Shown: in pieces, positions 46,586 to 55,841 of the stretch | Position numbering within the stretch: the stretch's first letter is position 1 | How the letters are laid out: every line of letters starts with the position of its first letter | Assembly: GCA_036226585.1 (NCBI GenBank) | Contig: CP108997.1 | Coordinates: 2,170,001 to 2,234,000, forward strand | Reading direction: 5' to 3' | DNA length: 64,000 nucleotides | From: Streptomyces sp. NBC_00708 | Lineage (GTDB): Bacteria; Actinomycetota; Actinomycetes; Streptomycetales; Streptomycetaceae | Notes under the pieces: generated by a model | Databases searched by the model: none | What the model saw: only the letters and a program-made list of their open reading frames with translations | Told to the model about the DNA's origin: nothing | Position numbers and translations under genes: made by a program

Positions 46586-48331
46586 TCACTCGATCTTGAA
46601 GTCCTGGCCGAGGAGGACGGACACGTCCGCGTTCCCGGCCGGCTTGCCCTTCTTCACCGTGCTCGTCGGCAGTCCGAGGGTCTTGGCGACCTGGGTCGCC
46701 TTCTCCTTGTCGGCCGCCTCGGCGTAGACCACCTGCGAGGAGGCGACCGCGTCGGCCTTCCCGCCGTTGACGAAGGCGAAACCGCCGTTGACCAGCTTGC
46801 CCCGGGCGGACTCGGTGCCGCCCGTGTCACCGGTGGCGTTCTTGATCCCGACCCGGACCACCCCGTCCGCGGACGGAGCCTTGACCGTGCCGCCGAGGAT
46901 GTCCTTGACCACGCTCTCGGTGGCCGCGTCGGTCAGTGTGCCGTCCTCCTGGACCGGCAGCAGCGCGGTCTTGTAGTCGCCGATCTTGGCGTGCTCGGCG
47001 AGCTTGGCCAGCGAGGCCCCGAGGTCCTTCTCGGGCAGCGACGGATCGAGGATCTGGGCCAGCGTCTGGACGGTGACCGTGGCGGCCTTCGGGTCGTCGG
47101 AGATCTTCCGCAGAACCCCGCGCATGACCTGCCCGAACCGCATCAGCTGCTTGGCCTCGGCCTCGCCGGGCCCGCGGTACGTGGCGTACGCGACGGCCAT
47201 CGGGCCGCTGAGGGTCTGCGCCTCGCCCTTCTTCACCAGGTCGCCGGAGCCCTTCTTGGCGCCCGGCACAGCGGTGTCGGTGTCGATGTCGATGTTGCCG
47301 ACGAGGTCGACGAGGTTCTCCAGGTACGGGGTGTCCAGCCGCCAGGTGCCGCCGATGTCCGTGCCGAACAGGGTGTCCAGGGACTCGCGGGTCCCGGAGG
47401 TGCCGTCGTCGTCGACCGACTTGCCGAGCGTGGTGGTGGTCCCGTCCTCGTCGGAGACGGCGAGGGAGTTGGGGAGCAGGACCGTGGTCCCCTGCTTGGT
47501 GGTGACGTTGTCGACGAGCAGGGCGGTGGAGGTGCCGCCGCCCTTGGTGTCGTGGAGGTGCACCACGATGACGTCCCGGCGCTGCGGACCGGTCATCGCG
47601 GTGTTCTCCTTCTCACCGCCGGACAGACCGGGGATCTTGTCCGCCGACCACAGGTAGCCGACGCCGCCGAGCACGGCCAGGACCGCGACGACGATCAGCG
47701 CGACGATCCGGTTGCGGCCCCGGCGGCGCGCCTCCTCGCGGCGCTCGCTGCGGCTCTCGGTGAACTTGAGCCAGTCGATGACGTCCTCGGAGTCCTCGTC
47801 GGGCTCCTCGATGAAGGCGAACTGCTCGGTGCGGTAGTCCTCGCCGCCGCGGCGCTGCCCGGGGACGGCCGCCTCCGGCGCCGGCTGCGGCTCGGGCTCG
47901 CGCGGCGGTGCCGGAGCGGGGGCCGGGGGCGGGGCCTGCTGCGGTATGCCCCACTGCTGGGTCGTGTCGACCGCGGCGGGCTGCTGTCCGGTGTCGTACG
48001 CGGGCTGCTGCCCGGTGTCATAGCCGTACGGGTCGTAGCCGTAGCCCTGCTGCGGGGCCTCGGGGGACCGGTCCGCGTAGGGGTCGTACTGCTGCGGCGG
48101 GGCGGGGGGCTGCTGCTGGGCGTACGGGTCGTAGCCGTACCCCTGCCCGCCCTGCGGCGCCTGCTGGGGAGGCTGCTGGGGCTGGTACGGCTGCTGCTGT
48201 TGCTGTTGCTGCGTGTACGGGTCGTACTGCTGCTGACCCGGCTGCTGGTACACCGGCTGCCCGTACTCGTCGTAGCCGATGATCTGCGGCTGCTGGTAGT
48301 ACGGGTCGTACGGGTTCTGTCGGTCGTTCAC
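46586..48331 (-). CDS. LytR-CpsA-Psr-like membrane protein with LytR_C domain, active site degenerate
   Basis: 581 aa. A long Gln/Tyr/Pro-rich cytosolic tail (about 1-190, repeats of YDPY and QQQ) precedes one transmembrane helix (about 208-228, IVALIVVAVLAVLGGVGYLW). An LCP-like domain (about 245-430: RDVIVVHLHD, YLENLVDLVGNIDIDTDTAV, LSGPMAVAYATYRGPGEAEA) and a C-terminal LytR_C domain (VRVGIKNATGDTGGTESARG) follow. LCP enzymes attach glycopolymers to peptidoglycan. The conserved Arg of the SIPRDS box is replaced (LLPNSLAV) and the later Arg/Asp pattern is partly lost, so transferase activity is doubtful. GTG start at 48331, 19 nt after nadD. Confidence 0.85.
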   Translation of the reverse strand: MNDRQNPYDPYYQQPQIIGYDEYGQPVYQQPGQQQYDPYTQQQQQQQPYQPQQPPQQAPQGGQGYGYDPYAQQQPPAPPQQYDPYADRSPEAPQQGYGYDPYGYDTGQQPAYDTGQQPAAVDTTQQWGIPQQAPPPAPAPAPPREPEPQPAPEAAVPGQRRGGEDYRTEQFAFIEEPDEDSEDVIDWLKFTESRSERREEARRRGRNRIVALIVVAVLAVLGGVGYLWSADKIPGLSGGEKENTAMTGPQRRDVIVVHLHDTKGGGTSTALLVDNVTTKQGTTVLLPNSLAVSDEDGTTTTLGKSVDDDGTSGTRESLDTLFGTDIGGTWRLDTPYLENLVDLVGNIDIDTDTAVPGAKKGSGDLVKKGEAQTLSGPMAVAYATYRGPGEAEAKQLMRFGQVMRGVLRKISDDPKAATVTVQTLAQILDPSLPEKDLGASLAKLAEHAKIGDYKTALLPVQEDGTLTDAATESVVKDILGGTVKAPSADGVVRVGIKNATGDTGGTESARGKLVNGGFAFVNGGKADAVASSQVVYAEAADKEKATQVAKTLGLPTSTVKKGKPAGNADVSVLLGQDFKIE

Positions 48332-48350
48332 CGGTGCCCCTTTCCGTGGC

Positions 48351-48968
48351 TCACTCGCCGCGGTACAGCTGGCGCTTGTCGATGTAGCGGACCACACCGT
48401 CGGGCACGAGGTACCAGACCGGCTCCCCCTGGGCGACCCTCGCGCGACAGTCCGTCGAGGAGATCGCGAGCGCGGGGACCTCCACCAGGGAGACGCCCCC
48501 CTTCGGCAGCCCGTCGTCCGTGAGCACATGGCCCGGCCGGGTCACACCGATGAAGTGGGACAGCGAGAACAGTTCGTCGGCGTCGCGCCAGGTGAGGATC
48601 TGGGAGAGTGCGTCGGCGCCGGTGATGAAGAAGAGATCGGCGTCGCCGTGGACGTCGCGCAGGTCCCGCAGGGTGTCGATCGTGTACGTGGGGCCCTTGC
48701 GGTCGATGTCGCTGCGGCTGACCGAGAACTGCGGGTTGGACGCCGTCGCGATGACCGTCATCAGATAACGGTCCTCCGCCGGGGAGACGTGCTTGTGGCT
48801 CTTCTGCCACGGCTGCCCGGTCGGCACGAAGACCACCTCGTCGAGGTGGAACTGGGCGGCCACTTCACTGGCCGCCACCAGGTGTCCATGATGAATCGGG
48901 TCAAACGTCCCGCCCATCACGCCGAGTCGGCGTTTTCCGCGGCCGGTAGGCACTTCCTGCTCTCCCAT
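48351..48968 (-). CDS. nadD: Nicotinate-nucleotide adenylyltransferase
   Basis: 205 aa. NadD makes deamido-NAD from nicotinate mononucleotide and [23 protein letters not shown] (nucleotide-binding HxGH variant), [21 protein letters not shown] and [11 protein letters not shown] (the ISSTxxR motif) are all present. The ATG at 48968 is followed by [20 protein letters not shown]. It begins the run nadD - LCP-like - rsfS - phosphatase on the minus strand. Confidence 0.95.
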   Translation of the reverse strand: MGEQEVPTGRGKRRLGVMGGTFDPIHHGHLVAASEVAAQFHLDEVVFVPTGQPWQKSHKHVSPAEDRYLMTVIATASNPQFSVSRSDIDRKGPTYTIDTLRDLRDVHGDADLFFITGADALSQILTWRDADELFSLSHFIGVTRPGHVLTDDGLPKGGVSLVEVPALAISSTDCRARVAQGEPVWYLVPDGVVRYIDKRQLYRGE

Positions 48969-49006
48969 GCGTGCAGAGCCTACTGGCACAGCTGTACGCC
49001 TCGGCC

Positions 49007-49168
49007 TCAGCGGTCGCGGTTGAAGCGCGTGGTGATCCACAGAAGGAGGAGAAGCACGACAAAGGCACCGCCACCGGTGAGGTAGGGGCTGAGGCTTTCG
49101 TGATTGCCGCCGTGCTCGCCCTCTGCGGCGACGGTGACCAGCTGCTGTGCGGTGCTCGTGAGGCTCAT
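49007..49168 (-). CDS. Small single-pass membrane protein
   Basis: 53 aa, absent from longer-ORF lists. It reads [20 protein letters not shown], then a polar Asn/His stretch, then the membrane helix [18 protein letters not shown] and a basic end (NRDR). ATG 49168; stop 38 bp before nadD. An N-out/C-in orientation is predicted from the charges. Conserved small proteins of this form occur next to nadD in Streptomyces as far as I recall. Function unknown. Confidence 0.75.
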   Translation of the reverse strand: MSLTSTAQQLVTVAAEGEHGGNHESLSPYLTGGGAFVVLLLLLWITTRFNRDR

Positions 49169-49251
49169 CTTCGGCAGGACCTATCGATCGGGAGTCGGGG
49201 GAAGACGTCGCGGACATCGTATGCGGGTGCCCCGGGCACGCTCACGCCGAC

Positions 49252-49404
49252 TCAGTCGTTGTTGTCGTCGTTGCGGTATCCGCGCAGCAGGAACCAGGCC
49301 AGCAGGGCGGCTCCGAGGAGGGAGACGACGAGCACGATGCGGATCGTGTTGCCCGGCCCCTGGTCCTCGGATGCGGCGGCGAACAGAGCAACTGCGTGCG
49401 GCAT
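49252..49404 (-). CDS. Small single-pass membrane protein
   Basis: 50 aa from ATG 49404 (MPHAVALFAAASEDQG), with GAGGAG 10 nt upstream. One transmembrane helix (TIRIVLVVSLLGAALLAWFL) and an acidic C-terminus (YRNDDNND). It is divergent from the M48 peptidase gene and co-oriented with the preceding small membrane protein. A longer frame to 49515 lacks support. Function unknown. Confidence 0.7.
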   Translation of the reverse strand: MPHAVALFAAASEDQGPGNTIRIVLVVSLLGAALLAWFLLRGYRNDDNND

Positions 49405-49517
49405 GTCGGGCGTCTCCTCAGTTATCCACAGCCCCCCGCACACCGTAGCCCCAGCACCTAGGGTGGACGGCGTCAGGGGGGCGAGCGACGTCTCGTACGA
49501 ACACAGGGGGCCCATTC

Positions 49518-50642
49518 ATGACCGACAGCCACGAGAACCGGGGCGGCGTGCCGAGCAGGCAGCGGACGCGATTCCCGGGCATCTCCTCCCGCGCCTACGA
49601 GCACCCGGCGGACCGCTCCGCGCTGGTGGCGCTGCGCAAGCTGAGCGGCTTCGACACCGTCTTCAAGGCGCTGAGCGGCCTGCTGCCGGAGCGCAGCCTG
49701 CGACTGCTCTTCCTGTCGGACTCCGTCCGGGTGAGCGACGCCCAGTTCATCCACCTCAACGACATGCTCCGCGACGCCTGTTACATCCTGGACCTGGAGA
49801 AGGTCCCGCCGATGTACGTCAACCAGGACCCCCGGCCCAACGCCATGTGCATCGGGCTCGACGAGCCGATCATCGTGGTGACCACCGGGCTGGTGGAGCT
49901 GCTCGACGAGGAGGAGATGCGGGCGGTCATCGGCCACGAGGTCGGCCACGCCCTGTCCGGTCACGCGGTGTACCGGACGATATTGCTCTTCCTCACCAAC
50001 CTGGCGCTCAAGGTCGCCTGGATCCCGCTGGGCAACGTCGCGGTGATGGCCATCGTGACGGCGCTGCGCGAGTGGTTCCGCAAATCGGAGCTGTCGGCGG
50101 ACCGGGCGGGGCTGCTGGTCGGCCAGGACATACAGGCGTCGATGCGCGGTCTGATGAAGATCGCCGGCGGCAACCACCTCCACGAGATGAACGTGGACGC
50201 GTTCCTCGCCCAGGCCGACGAGTACGAGAAGTCCGGGGACCTGCGCGACTCGGTGCTCAAGATCCTCAACGTGCTCCCGCGCTCGCACCCCTTCACCACG
50301 GTCCGGGCGGCCGAGCTGAAGAAGTGGTCGGAGACCCGCGAGTACCAGCGGATCATGGACGGCCACTACCCGCGCCGCGACGAGGACAAGGACACCTCGG
50401 TGACGGACGCGTTCAAGGAATCCGCCTCGCACTACGCCGATTCGGTGCGCAACAGCAAGGACCCGCTGATGAAGCTGGTCGGCGACCTGGCCGGGGGCGC
50501 CGGCGACCTGGGCGGGAAGCTGCGGGACAAGTTCACCGGCGGGGGCGGCGGCGCCAGGGGCGGTGCTACGGACGGCTCCGGGCAGCCGTCGGGGACGGAG
50601 GGCCCTGATGGCTCGCAGGGGCCCCGGACGGAAGGGAGCTGA
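49518..50642 (+). CDS. M48 family (HtpX-like) membrane metalloprotease
   Basis: 374 aa. The zinc motif HEVGH (about 140-144, in VIGHEVGHALSGHAV) and the third-ligand Glu in SELSADRAGLL (about 195) define an M48 peptidase. The segments between (ILLFLTNLALKVAWIPLGNV) are membrane-associated. HtpX-like enzymes degrade misfolded membrane proteins in the cytoplasmic membrane. A Gly-rich C-terminal tail follows. ATG 49518 is preceded by AGGGGG. Its last 77 bp overlap the 3' end of the next gene on the opposite strand. Confidence 0.9.
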   Translation: MTDSHENRGGVPSRQRTRFPGISSRAYEHPADRSALVALRKLSGFDTVFKALSGLLPERSLRLLFLSDSVRVSDAQFIHLNDMLRDACYILDLEKVPPMYVNQDPRPNAMCIGLDEPIIVVTTGLVELLDEEEMRAVIGHEVGHALSGHAVYRTILLFLTNLALKVAWIPLGNVAVMAIVTALREWFRKSELSADRAGLLVGQDIQASMRGLMKIAGGNHLHEMNVDAFLAQADEYEKSGDLRDSVLKILNVLPRSHPFTTVRAAELKKWSETREYQRIMDGHYPRRDEDKDTSVTDAFKESASHYADSVRNSKDPLMKLVGDLAGGAGDLGGKLRDKFTGGGGGARGGATDGSGQPSGTEGPDGSQGPRTEGS

Positions 50643-51693
50643 CCTCCAGCGTCCCGCAGAGCGCGGCGACGGGCCGGCCCGTGGCGTACGGGTCGGTGCC
50701 CGCCGGGCCGCGTGAGACGGCCCGCTCGCCCGCGAGCAGCGGCCGCAGGGCGCCCGAGGTGTCGGCCGGGCAGGACTGCGGTCCCGCCTGGAGGTAGCTG
50801 GTCTGCACCTCCAGCCGGTGCAGCCGCAGGTCCTCCCGGTCGAACCGGAAGCGCATCTCCCGCCGCACGGTGAACAGGGAGGCGCCGCCCTTCGGCCGGG
50901 GGCCGGAGACCGCGGGCCGCAGCGCGTACGTGAAGGTGTGGTCCGACACCACCTCCAGGGCGTCGGAGCCGGTCTGGGTGTAGCGCAGGGTGCCCCGGAC
51001 CCGGATCTCGGGGTCCGCTTCGACCCGGGCCGGGTCGAAGCGGACGAGCCAGCCGGTCGCGGCGTGCTGCCCGTCGTCGTAGGGCTCGTCGACGCTGCGG
51101 TCGAACTGCTCCATCTGGTCCGGGTCGAGCAGCGACTCCACGGGGCGCACGGCGTTCCCGCCGAGCACGTCGGGGTCGAGCGAGGAGGCCGCCAGGTAGT
51201 CCTTGACGGTGGCCAGGGCGGCGCTGACCTGACTCTCCGAGAAGTCGGCGGTCGCGCGGGCGGGCGGCGGGCTGATGCCGTCCCTGCCCTTCGCGTAGTG
51301 GGCGGCGGGGCTGCTCGCGAAGAGGGCGGCGGGCGTGCCTCCGGGCACGGTGGTGCGCGGGGCCAGGGGGACGAGGGTCATCCGCAGCGGTTCGGGCCGC
51401 CGGGCGGCCGGGGTCTCGTAGGGGTGGCTCAGGCCCATGAAGACGGCCGTGCCGAAGGCGAGGGCGATCAGGATCATCAGGGCGATGGCGATCCGGGAGC
51501 CGCTGCGGAAGGCCCGCCCCGGCAGGCTGCGGACGGCGCGGGCGTGCTCTCCCATGCGCTCCTGGGCGGAGAGCTCCTGCAGCCGGGCGGCCCGTACGAA
51601 GGACTCGTCGAAGACGAGTGAGCCGTACTCGTCGTCCTGGCCGCTCGCACCGTTCTCCGCCGGGCCATCGGGTGGGTCGCCGCGGTCTGCCAT
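50566..51693 (-). CDS. Single-pass membrane protein, unknown function, paralogue of the next
   Basis: 375 aa. The cytosolic N-terminus contains SLVFDESFVRAARLQELSAQ (about 25-44). A transmembrane helix follows at about 68-88 (IAIALMILIALAFGTAVFMG), then a large extracellular domain (about 95-350) with beta-rich sequence (GWLVRFDPARVEADPEIRVR, MRFRFDREDLRLHRLEVQTS) and a conserved Cys pair region near the end. The N-terminal motif recurs in the protein at 51861-52445. ATG 51693. Its 3' end overlaps the convergent M48 gene by 77 bp, so the two mRNAs are antisense there. Confidence 0.82.
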   Translation of the reverse strand: MADRGDPPDGPAENGASGQDDEYGSLVFDESFVRAARLQELSAQERMGEHARAVRSLPGRAFRSGSRIAIALMILIALAFGTAVFMGLSHPYETPAARRPEPLRMTLVPLAPRTTVPGGTPAALFASSPAAHYAKGRDGISPPPARATADFSESQVSAALATVKDYLAASSLDPDVLGGNAVRPVESLLDPDQMEQFDRSVDEPYDDGQHAATGWLVRFDPARVEADPEIRVRGTLRYTQTGSDALEVVSDHTFTYALRPAVSGPRPKGGASLFTVRREMRFRFDREDLRLHRLEVQTSYLQAGPQSCPADTSGALRPLLAGERAVSRGPAGTDPYATGRPVAALCGTLEVSSLPSGAPASHQGPPSPTAARSRP

Positions 51694-51860
51694 GACTTCT
51701 CCCGACTCCGTGAGAAGTCCCCTCTTCGAGCGGAGGAGGGGTCATACATTCAGGGTGGGTCGATCACGACGACGGTAAACGCGGTGGCGCCCGGGAACCA
51801 CCGGGGAGTTTCGGCCGGGGCCGTTTCTGCGCCAACAGAGGGATCGGGGCGTGCGCGGGA

Positions 51861-52445
51861 TCAGGGCGTGCGCGGGACGGCGGAGACCATGGGGCGGGAG
51901 TAGTCGTCCGCGTCCGACGGGGCGGAACCCGGGCCGGGGCCGGGCGCGCTGTCCACGCCGGTGGTGGCCGGCGGCGGGATCTGGTCCTGCCGGTCGCCCG
52001 AGCTGTTGCGGTAGACGGCGCTGAAGGCCAGCGCGACCATGCCCACGCCCATCAGGACGGCCAGCAGCCAGGCGACCGGCCGGTGCCACCGGGACGCGCC
52101 CCGGTAGGGACGCAGGGAGCCGCCGTGGCGCCCGTAGGGCCCGTGCTCGTAGGAGCCGTCGTCGTCCGCGTCCAGCGGGTCGCCGTAGCCGCCGGGCCCG
52201 TAGCCCTCGTCGTACAGCTCGTCGTCGAGGGGACCGCCGCGGACGCCCGCGCGCCGGGCGTCGGCCTCGGCACGCGCCTCGGCGGCCGCCAACAACCGTT
52301 CCACCGCGGTCGGTTCGTGGAACTCGGCGGCCCGCACGAAGTCCTCGTCGAACACCACGGAGGCGAAGTCCTCGTCCGCGCCCCCGCGGTCGTCGTCGGG
52401 CTCCCGGCCGTTCGGATACGGCCTGCCCCCCACGTCGTCCGGCAC
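51861..52445 (-). CDS. Single-pass membrane protein sharing the VFDExFVRAA motif
   Basis: 194 aa. The acidic N-terminus contains SVVFDEDFVRAAEFHEPTAV (about 28-47), near-identical in form to the upstream paralogue. A Gly/Asp/Tyr-rich linker leads to a transmembrane helix (about 124-144, PVAWLLAVLMGVGMVALAFS) and a short Pro-rich extracellular tail. ATG 52445. Co-oriented with the 375-aa protein (168-bp gap) and with proA. Function unknown; the shared motif suggests a common cytosolic partner. Confidence 0.8.
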   Translation of the reverse strand: MPDDVGGRPYPNGREPDDDRGGADEDFASVVFDEDFVRAAEFHEPTAVERLLAAAEARAEADARRAGVRGGPLDDELYDEGYGPGGYGDPLDADDDGSYEHGPYGRHGGSLRPYRGASRWHRPVAWLLAVLMGVGMVALAFSAVYRNSSGDRQDQIPPPATTGVDSAPGPGPGSAPSDADDYSRPMVSAVPRTP

Positions 52446-52510
52446 GGTTTCAGACTAGCCCCGGCGGCCCGCTTTGGGCAGGGAGACGGCGGATTCGGCC
52501 CGCGCGGGAA

Positions 52511-53794
52511 TCAGCGCACGTGGCCGTCGCCGGTGACGATGTACTTGGTCGACGTGAGTTCCGGCAGGCCCATGGGGCCCCTGGCGTGCAGCTTCTGTGT
52601 GGAGATGCCGATCTCCGCGCCGAAACCGAACTGGCCTCCGTCGGTGAACCGGGTCGAGGCATTGACGGCCACCGTCGTGGAATCCACCAACTGGGTGAAG
52701 CGGCGGGCCGCGGCCTGCGAGGTGGTGACGATCGCCTCGGTGTGGCCGGAGGACCAGAGCCGGATGTGCGCCACGGCCGCGTCCAGCGACTCCACGACGG
52801 CCGCCGCGATGTCGTACGAGAGGTACTCGGTCTCCCAGTCCTCGGCCGTCGCCGCCACCACGGTGGCCTTGGAGCCCTCGGCGTACTCCAGCACCCGCTC
52901 GTCGCCGTGCACCGTCACGCCGGCCTCGGCCAGGGCGTCCAGGGCGCGCGGCAGGAAGGCGTCGGCGATGTCCTTGTGGACGAGGAGGGTCTCGGCGGCG
53001 TTGCAGACGCTGGGGCGCTGGGCCTTGGAGTTGACCAGGATCTCCACGGCCATGTCCAGGTCGGTCTGCGCGTCGACGTACACATGGCAGTTGCCGGTGC
53101 CGGTCTCGATGACCGGGACCGTGGACTCCTCGACCACCGTGCGGATCAGGGAGGCGCCGCCGCGCGGGATGAGCACGTCGACGAGGCCCCGGGCGCGCAT
53201 GAGTTCGCGCACCGAGTCGCGGCTCTCGCCGGGCACCAGCTGCACCGCGTCGGCCGGCAGCCCGGAGCCGCCCACCGCATCGCGCAGCACCCGCACCAGG
53301 GCGGTGTTCGAGGCGAAGGCGGAGGACGAGCCGCGCAGCAGGACGGCGTTGCCCGACTTCAGGCAAAGGGCCGCGGCGTCCACCGTCACGTTGGGCCGGG
53401 CCTCGTAGATGATCCCGACCACGCCGAGCGGCACCCGGACCTGGCGCAGGTCGATCCCGTTGGGCAGGGTCGAGCCGCGCACGACCTCGCCGACCGGGTC
53501 GGGCAGGGCGGCGACGTCCCGTACGTCGGCGGCGATGGCGCGGATGCGCTCGGGGGTGAGGGTCAGCCGGTCGACGACGGATTCGCTGGTCCCGGCCTCA
53601 CGGGCGCGCGCCACGTCCTCGGCGTTGGCCGCGAGGATGTCGCTCGTCCGTACCTCCAGCGCGTCCGCGATCGCCAGGAGCGCGTCGTCCTTCGCCGCGC
53701 GCGGAAGTGGCGCGATGTCGGCGGCGGCGGAGCGGGCCCGGTAGGCGGCCTGGGCCACGGGAGACATGTTGTCGTACGGCGAGAGCGTGGTCAT
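52511..53794 (-). CDS. proA: Glutamate-5-semialdehyde dehydrogenase (gamma-glutamyl phosphate reductase)
   Basis: 427 aa, second step of proline synthesis: NADPH-dependent reduction of gamma-glutamyl phosphate. Recognised by [61 protein letters not shown] with the catalytic Cys (about 282), and the C-terminal [23 protein letters not shown] 53794 ([12 protein letters not shown]). proB lies upstream on the same strand, separated by one conserved hypothetical gene. Confidence 0.97.
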   Translation of the reverse strand: MTTLSPYDNMSPVAQAAYRARSAAADIAPLPRAAKDDALLAIADALEVRTSDILAANAEDVARAREAGTSESVVDRLTLTPERIRAIAADVRDVAALPDPVGEVVRGSTLPNGIDLRQVRVPLGVVGIIYEARPNVTVDAAALCLKSGNAVLLRGSSSAFASNTALVRVLRDAVGGSGLPADAVQLVPGESRDSVRELMRARGLVDVLIPRGGASLIRTVVEESTVPVIETGTGNCHVYVDAQTDLDMAVEILVNSKAQRPSVCNAAETLLVHKDIADAFLPRALDALAEAGVTVHGDERVLEYAEGSKATVVAATAEDWETEYLSYDIAAAVVESLDAAVAHIRLWSSGHTEAIVTTSQAAARRFTQLVDSTTVAVNASTRFTDGGQFGFGAEIGISTQKLHARGPMGLPELTSTKYIVTGDGHVR

Positions 53795-53876
53795 GCCCGC
53801 AGAGTAGTGCGCACACTGCGGGCATTCCGCACGCATCCCGTGATGCGAGACGGCCGTCCCACCGGCGGCGGCCGGG

Positions 53877-54377
53877 TCAGTACGGGTGGACGCCGACCGG
53901 GGCCGCCGGGGGCGGCCCGTACCCCTCGGCGACGCGCTGGTGGTAGGTCTCGCGGTCGATGACTTCGAGGCCGACGATGGCCCAGGGCGGCAGGCCGGCG
54001 CTGGAACGGTGCTCGCCCCACAGGCGCAGGGCCACCGCCGCCGCGTCGTGCAGGTCGCGGGCCTCCTCCCAGTAGCGGATCTCCGCGTGGTCGTTGGCAT
54101 AGCGGCTGGTCAGCAGGAACGGGTGGTCGTGCGCGAGCTGTTCGAGCCCGCGCCTGACCTCCTTCAGGGGGAACTCGGTCCCGGAGACGCAGAGGGTGAT
54201 GTGCCACAGCTTCGACGGGGCGTGCTCCTGGCCGGCCGGTCTCGGCTCCGGCCGGGTGGTGCGCTCGTCCCTCCGGTCGACGGGCCCGCTCCCGTCGAAG
54301 CCGGCCCCCGCTCCCACGCTGGTCAGGGTGCGGCCACCCGTTCCTCGGGGCGGCGCCCCCGGGCGCGCTCGTCTCAC
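53877..54377 (-). CDS. Conserved actinobacterial protein between proB and proA
   Basis: Up to 166 aa. The core (about 57-166: [80 protein letters not shown]) is well structured and ends with GVHPY. The first ~50 residues are Arg/Gly/Pro-rich and may not be translated, so the start is uncertain (GTG 54377 is the longest). There is no signal peptide or membrane segment. Position in the proB-proA interval suggests co-transcription, but no link to proline synthesis is known to me. Confidence 0.8.
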   Translation of the reverse strand: MRRARPGAPPRGTGGRTLTSVGAGAGFDGSGPVDRRDERTTRPEPRPAGQEHAPSKLWHITLCVSGTEFPLKEVRRGLEQLAHDHPFLLTSRYANDHAEIRYWEEARDLHDAAAVALRLWGEHRSSAGLPPWAIVGLEVIDRETYHQRVAEGYGPPPAAPVGVHPY

Positions 54378-54519
54378 CGGCGGCCTCCTGTGATGTGTTG
54401 CTTTTGCTGTACCCCGCAGTTTCCCTGCTACAAAGTGGACCAGTCCGCGGCCCGGTGTGGGGCGGTTTTCGTGAAGGTCTCTGTCCGATGGCTGGACTTT
54501 CAGCCGTTTCAGGGGTGCG

Positions 54520-55653
54520 TCAGCCGTGCAGGACGACGAGATCGTCCCTGTGTACGACCTCGCGCTCGTAGGCGGGGCCGAGGTCCCGGGCGAGGTCCCG
54601 GGTGGAGCGGCCGAGGAGCTGCGGCATCTCCTTGGCGTCGAAGTTGACGAGCCCGCGGGCCACCGGCCGGCCCCGCAGATCGCGCAGTTCCACCGGGTCG
54701 CCCGCGGTGAACTCGCCCTCGACCGCCGCGATCCCGGCGGGCAGCAGCGAGCTGTGGCGCTCCACGACCGCCTGCACCGCCCCGTCGTCCAGGGTCAGCG
54801 AACCGCGCGGGGTGGAGGCGTGGGCGAGCCAGAGCAGCCGGTCGGCGGAGCGGCGGCCGGTGCGGTGGAAGTAGGTGCCGGTGTCGCGGCCCGCGAGGGC
54901 GTCGGCGGCGTGGCTCGCGGAGGTCAGGACCACGGGGACGCCGGCGGCGGTGGCGATCCGGGCGGCCTCGACCTTGGTGACCATGCCGCCGGTGCCGACG
55001 CCCGCCTTGCCGGCGCTGCCGATGCTGACCCCGGCCAGGTCGGCGGGGCCGGTGACCTCGGCGATGCGGGTGGTGCCGGGGATGCTCGGGTCGCCGTCGT
55101 AGAGGCCGTCCACGTCCGAGAGGAGGACCAGCAGATCGGCGCGGACCAGGTGGGCGACGAGCGCGGCGAGCCGGTCGTTGTCGCCGAACCGGATCTCGTC
55201 GGTGGCGACGGTGTCGTTCTCGTTGACGACCGGCAGCGCGCCCATGTCCAGGAGCTGGTCCAGGGTGCGGTAGGCGTTGCGGTAGTGGGCGCGGCGGCTG
55301 GTGTCGTTGCTGGTGAGCAGGACCTGGCCGACGCGGACGCCGTAGCGGGCGAAGGAGGCGGTGTAGCGGGCGACGAGCAGTCCCTGGCCGACGCTGGCGG
55401 CGGCCTGCTGGCGGGCCAGGTCCTTGGGCCTGCGGTGCAGTCCGAGCGGGGCGAGTCCGGCGGCGATGGCACCGCTGGAGACGAGGACGACCTCGCGTTC
55501 GCCGCCGTCGCGGACCTTGGCCAGTACGTCGACGAGCGCGTCGACCCGGTCGGCGTCGAGGCCGCCGGCGGCGGTGGTGAGGGAGGAGGAACCGACCTTG
55601 ACCACGATCCTGCGGGCTTCCGTGACGCCCTGCCTTGCCCCTGACACCCGCAT
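54520..55653 (-). CDS. proB: Glutamate 5-kinase with PUA domain
   Basis: 377 aa. First step of proline synthesis. The amino-acid-kinase domain includes RRIVVKVGSSSLTT, VLVSSGAIAAGL, VVNENDTVATDEIRFGDND and GTGGMVTKVEAA. The C-terminal PUA domain (about 285-375) begins GSLTLDDGAVQAV and often mediates proline feedback. ATG 55653 is 188 bp from the divergent rfbC. In many actinobacteria obgE precedes proB; here the flank is a cell-wall sugar cluster. Confidence 0.96.
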   Translation of the reverse strand: MRVSGARQGVTEARRIVVKVGSSSLTTAAGGLDADRVDALVDVLAKVRDGGEREVVLVSSGAIAAGLAPLGLHRRPKDLARQQAAASVGQGLLVARYTASFARYGVRVGQVLLTSNDTSRRAHYRNAYRTLDQLLDMGALPVVNENDTVATDEIRFGDNDRLAALVAHLVRADLLVLLSDVDGLYDGDPSIPGTTRIAEVTGPADLAGVSIGSAGKAGVGTGGMVTKVEAARIATAAGVPVVLTSASHAADALAGRDTGTYFHRTGRRSADRLLWLAHASTPRGSLTLDDGAVQAVVERHSSLLPAGIAAVEGEFTAGDPVELRDLRGRPVARGLVNFDAKEMPQLLGRSTRDLARDLGPAYEREVVHRDDLVVLHG

Positions 55654-55841
55654 CCCCCAAGGTTCGCTCGCTGGACCCCGCAATCTACGCGAGAGCGGAA
55701 TCCGGCGCCTTCGCGTTCCGCACCGTGGACCCGGTTTCGTACCGGTTGGTCCCGTTCCGTGTCTGTTCGCCCGCCGGACTCGTTGGGCCGAGGTACGGGG
55801 CCGGCAGGAGGCCCCGCGGACTGCGAAGAGGATGTGATCGC

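Noticed and set aside
46586..48523. A plus-strand Leu/Val-rich 510-codon frame suggesting a membrane protein
   Set aside because: It is the complement of the Gln/Tyr/Pro-rich LCP-like gene; the hydrophobic look arises from reading the antisense codons.
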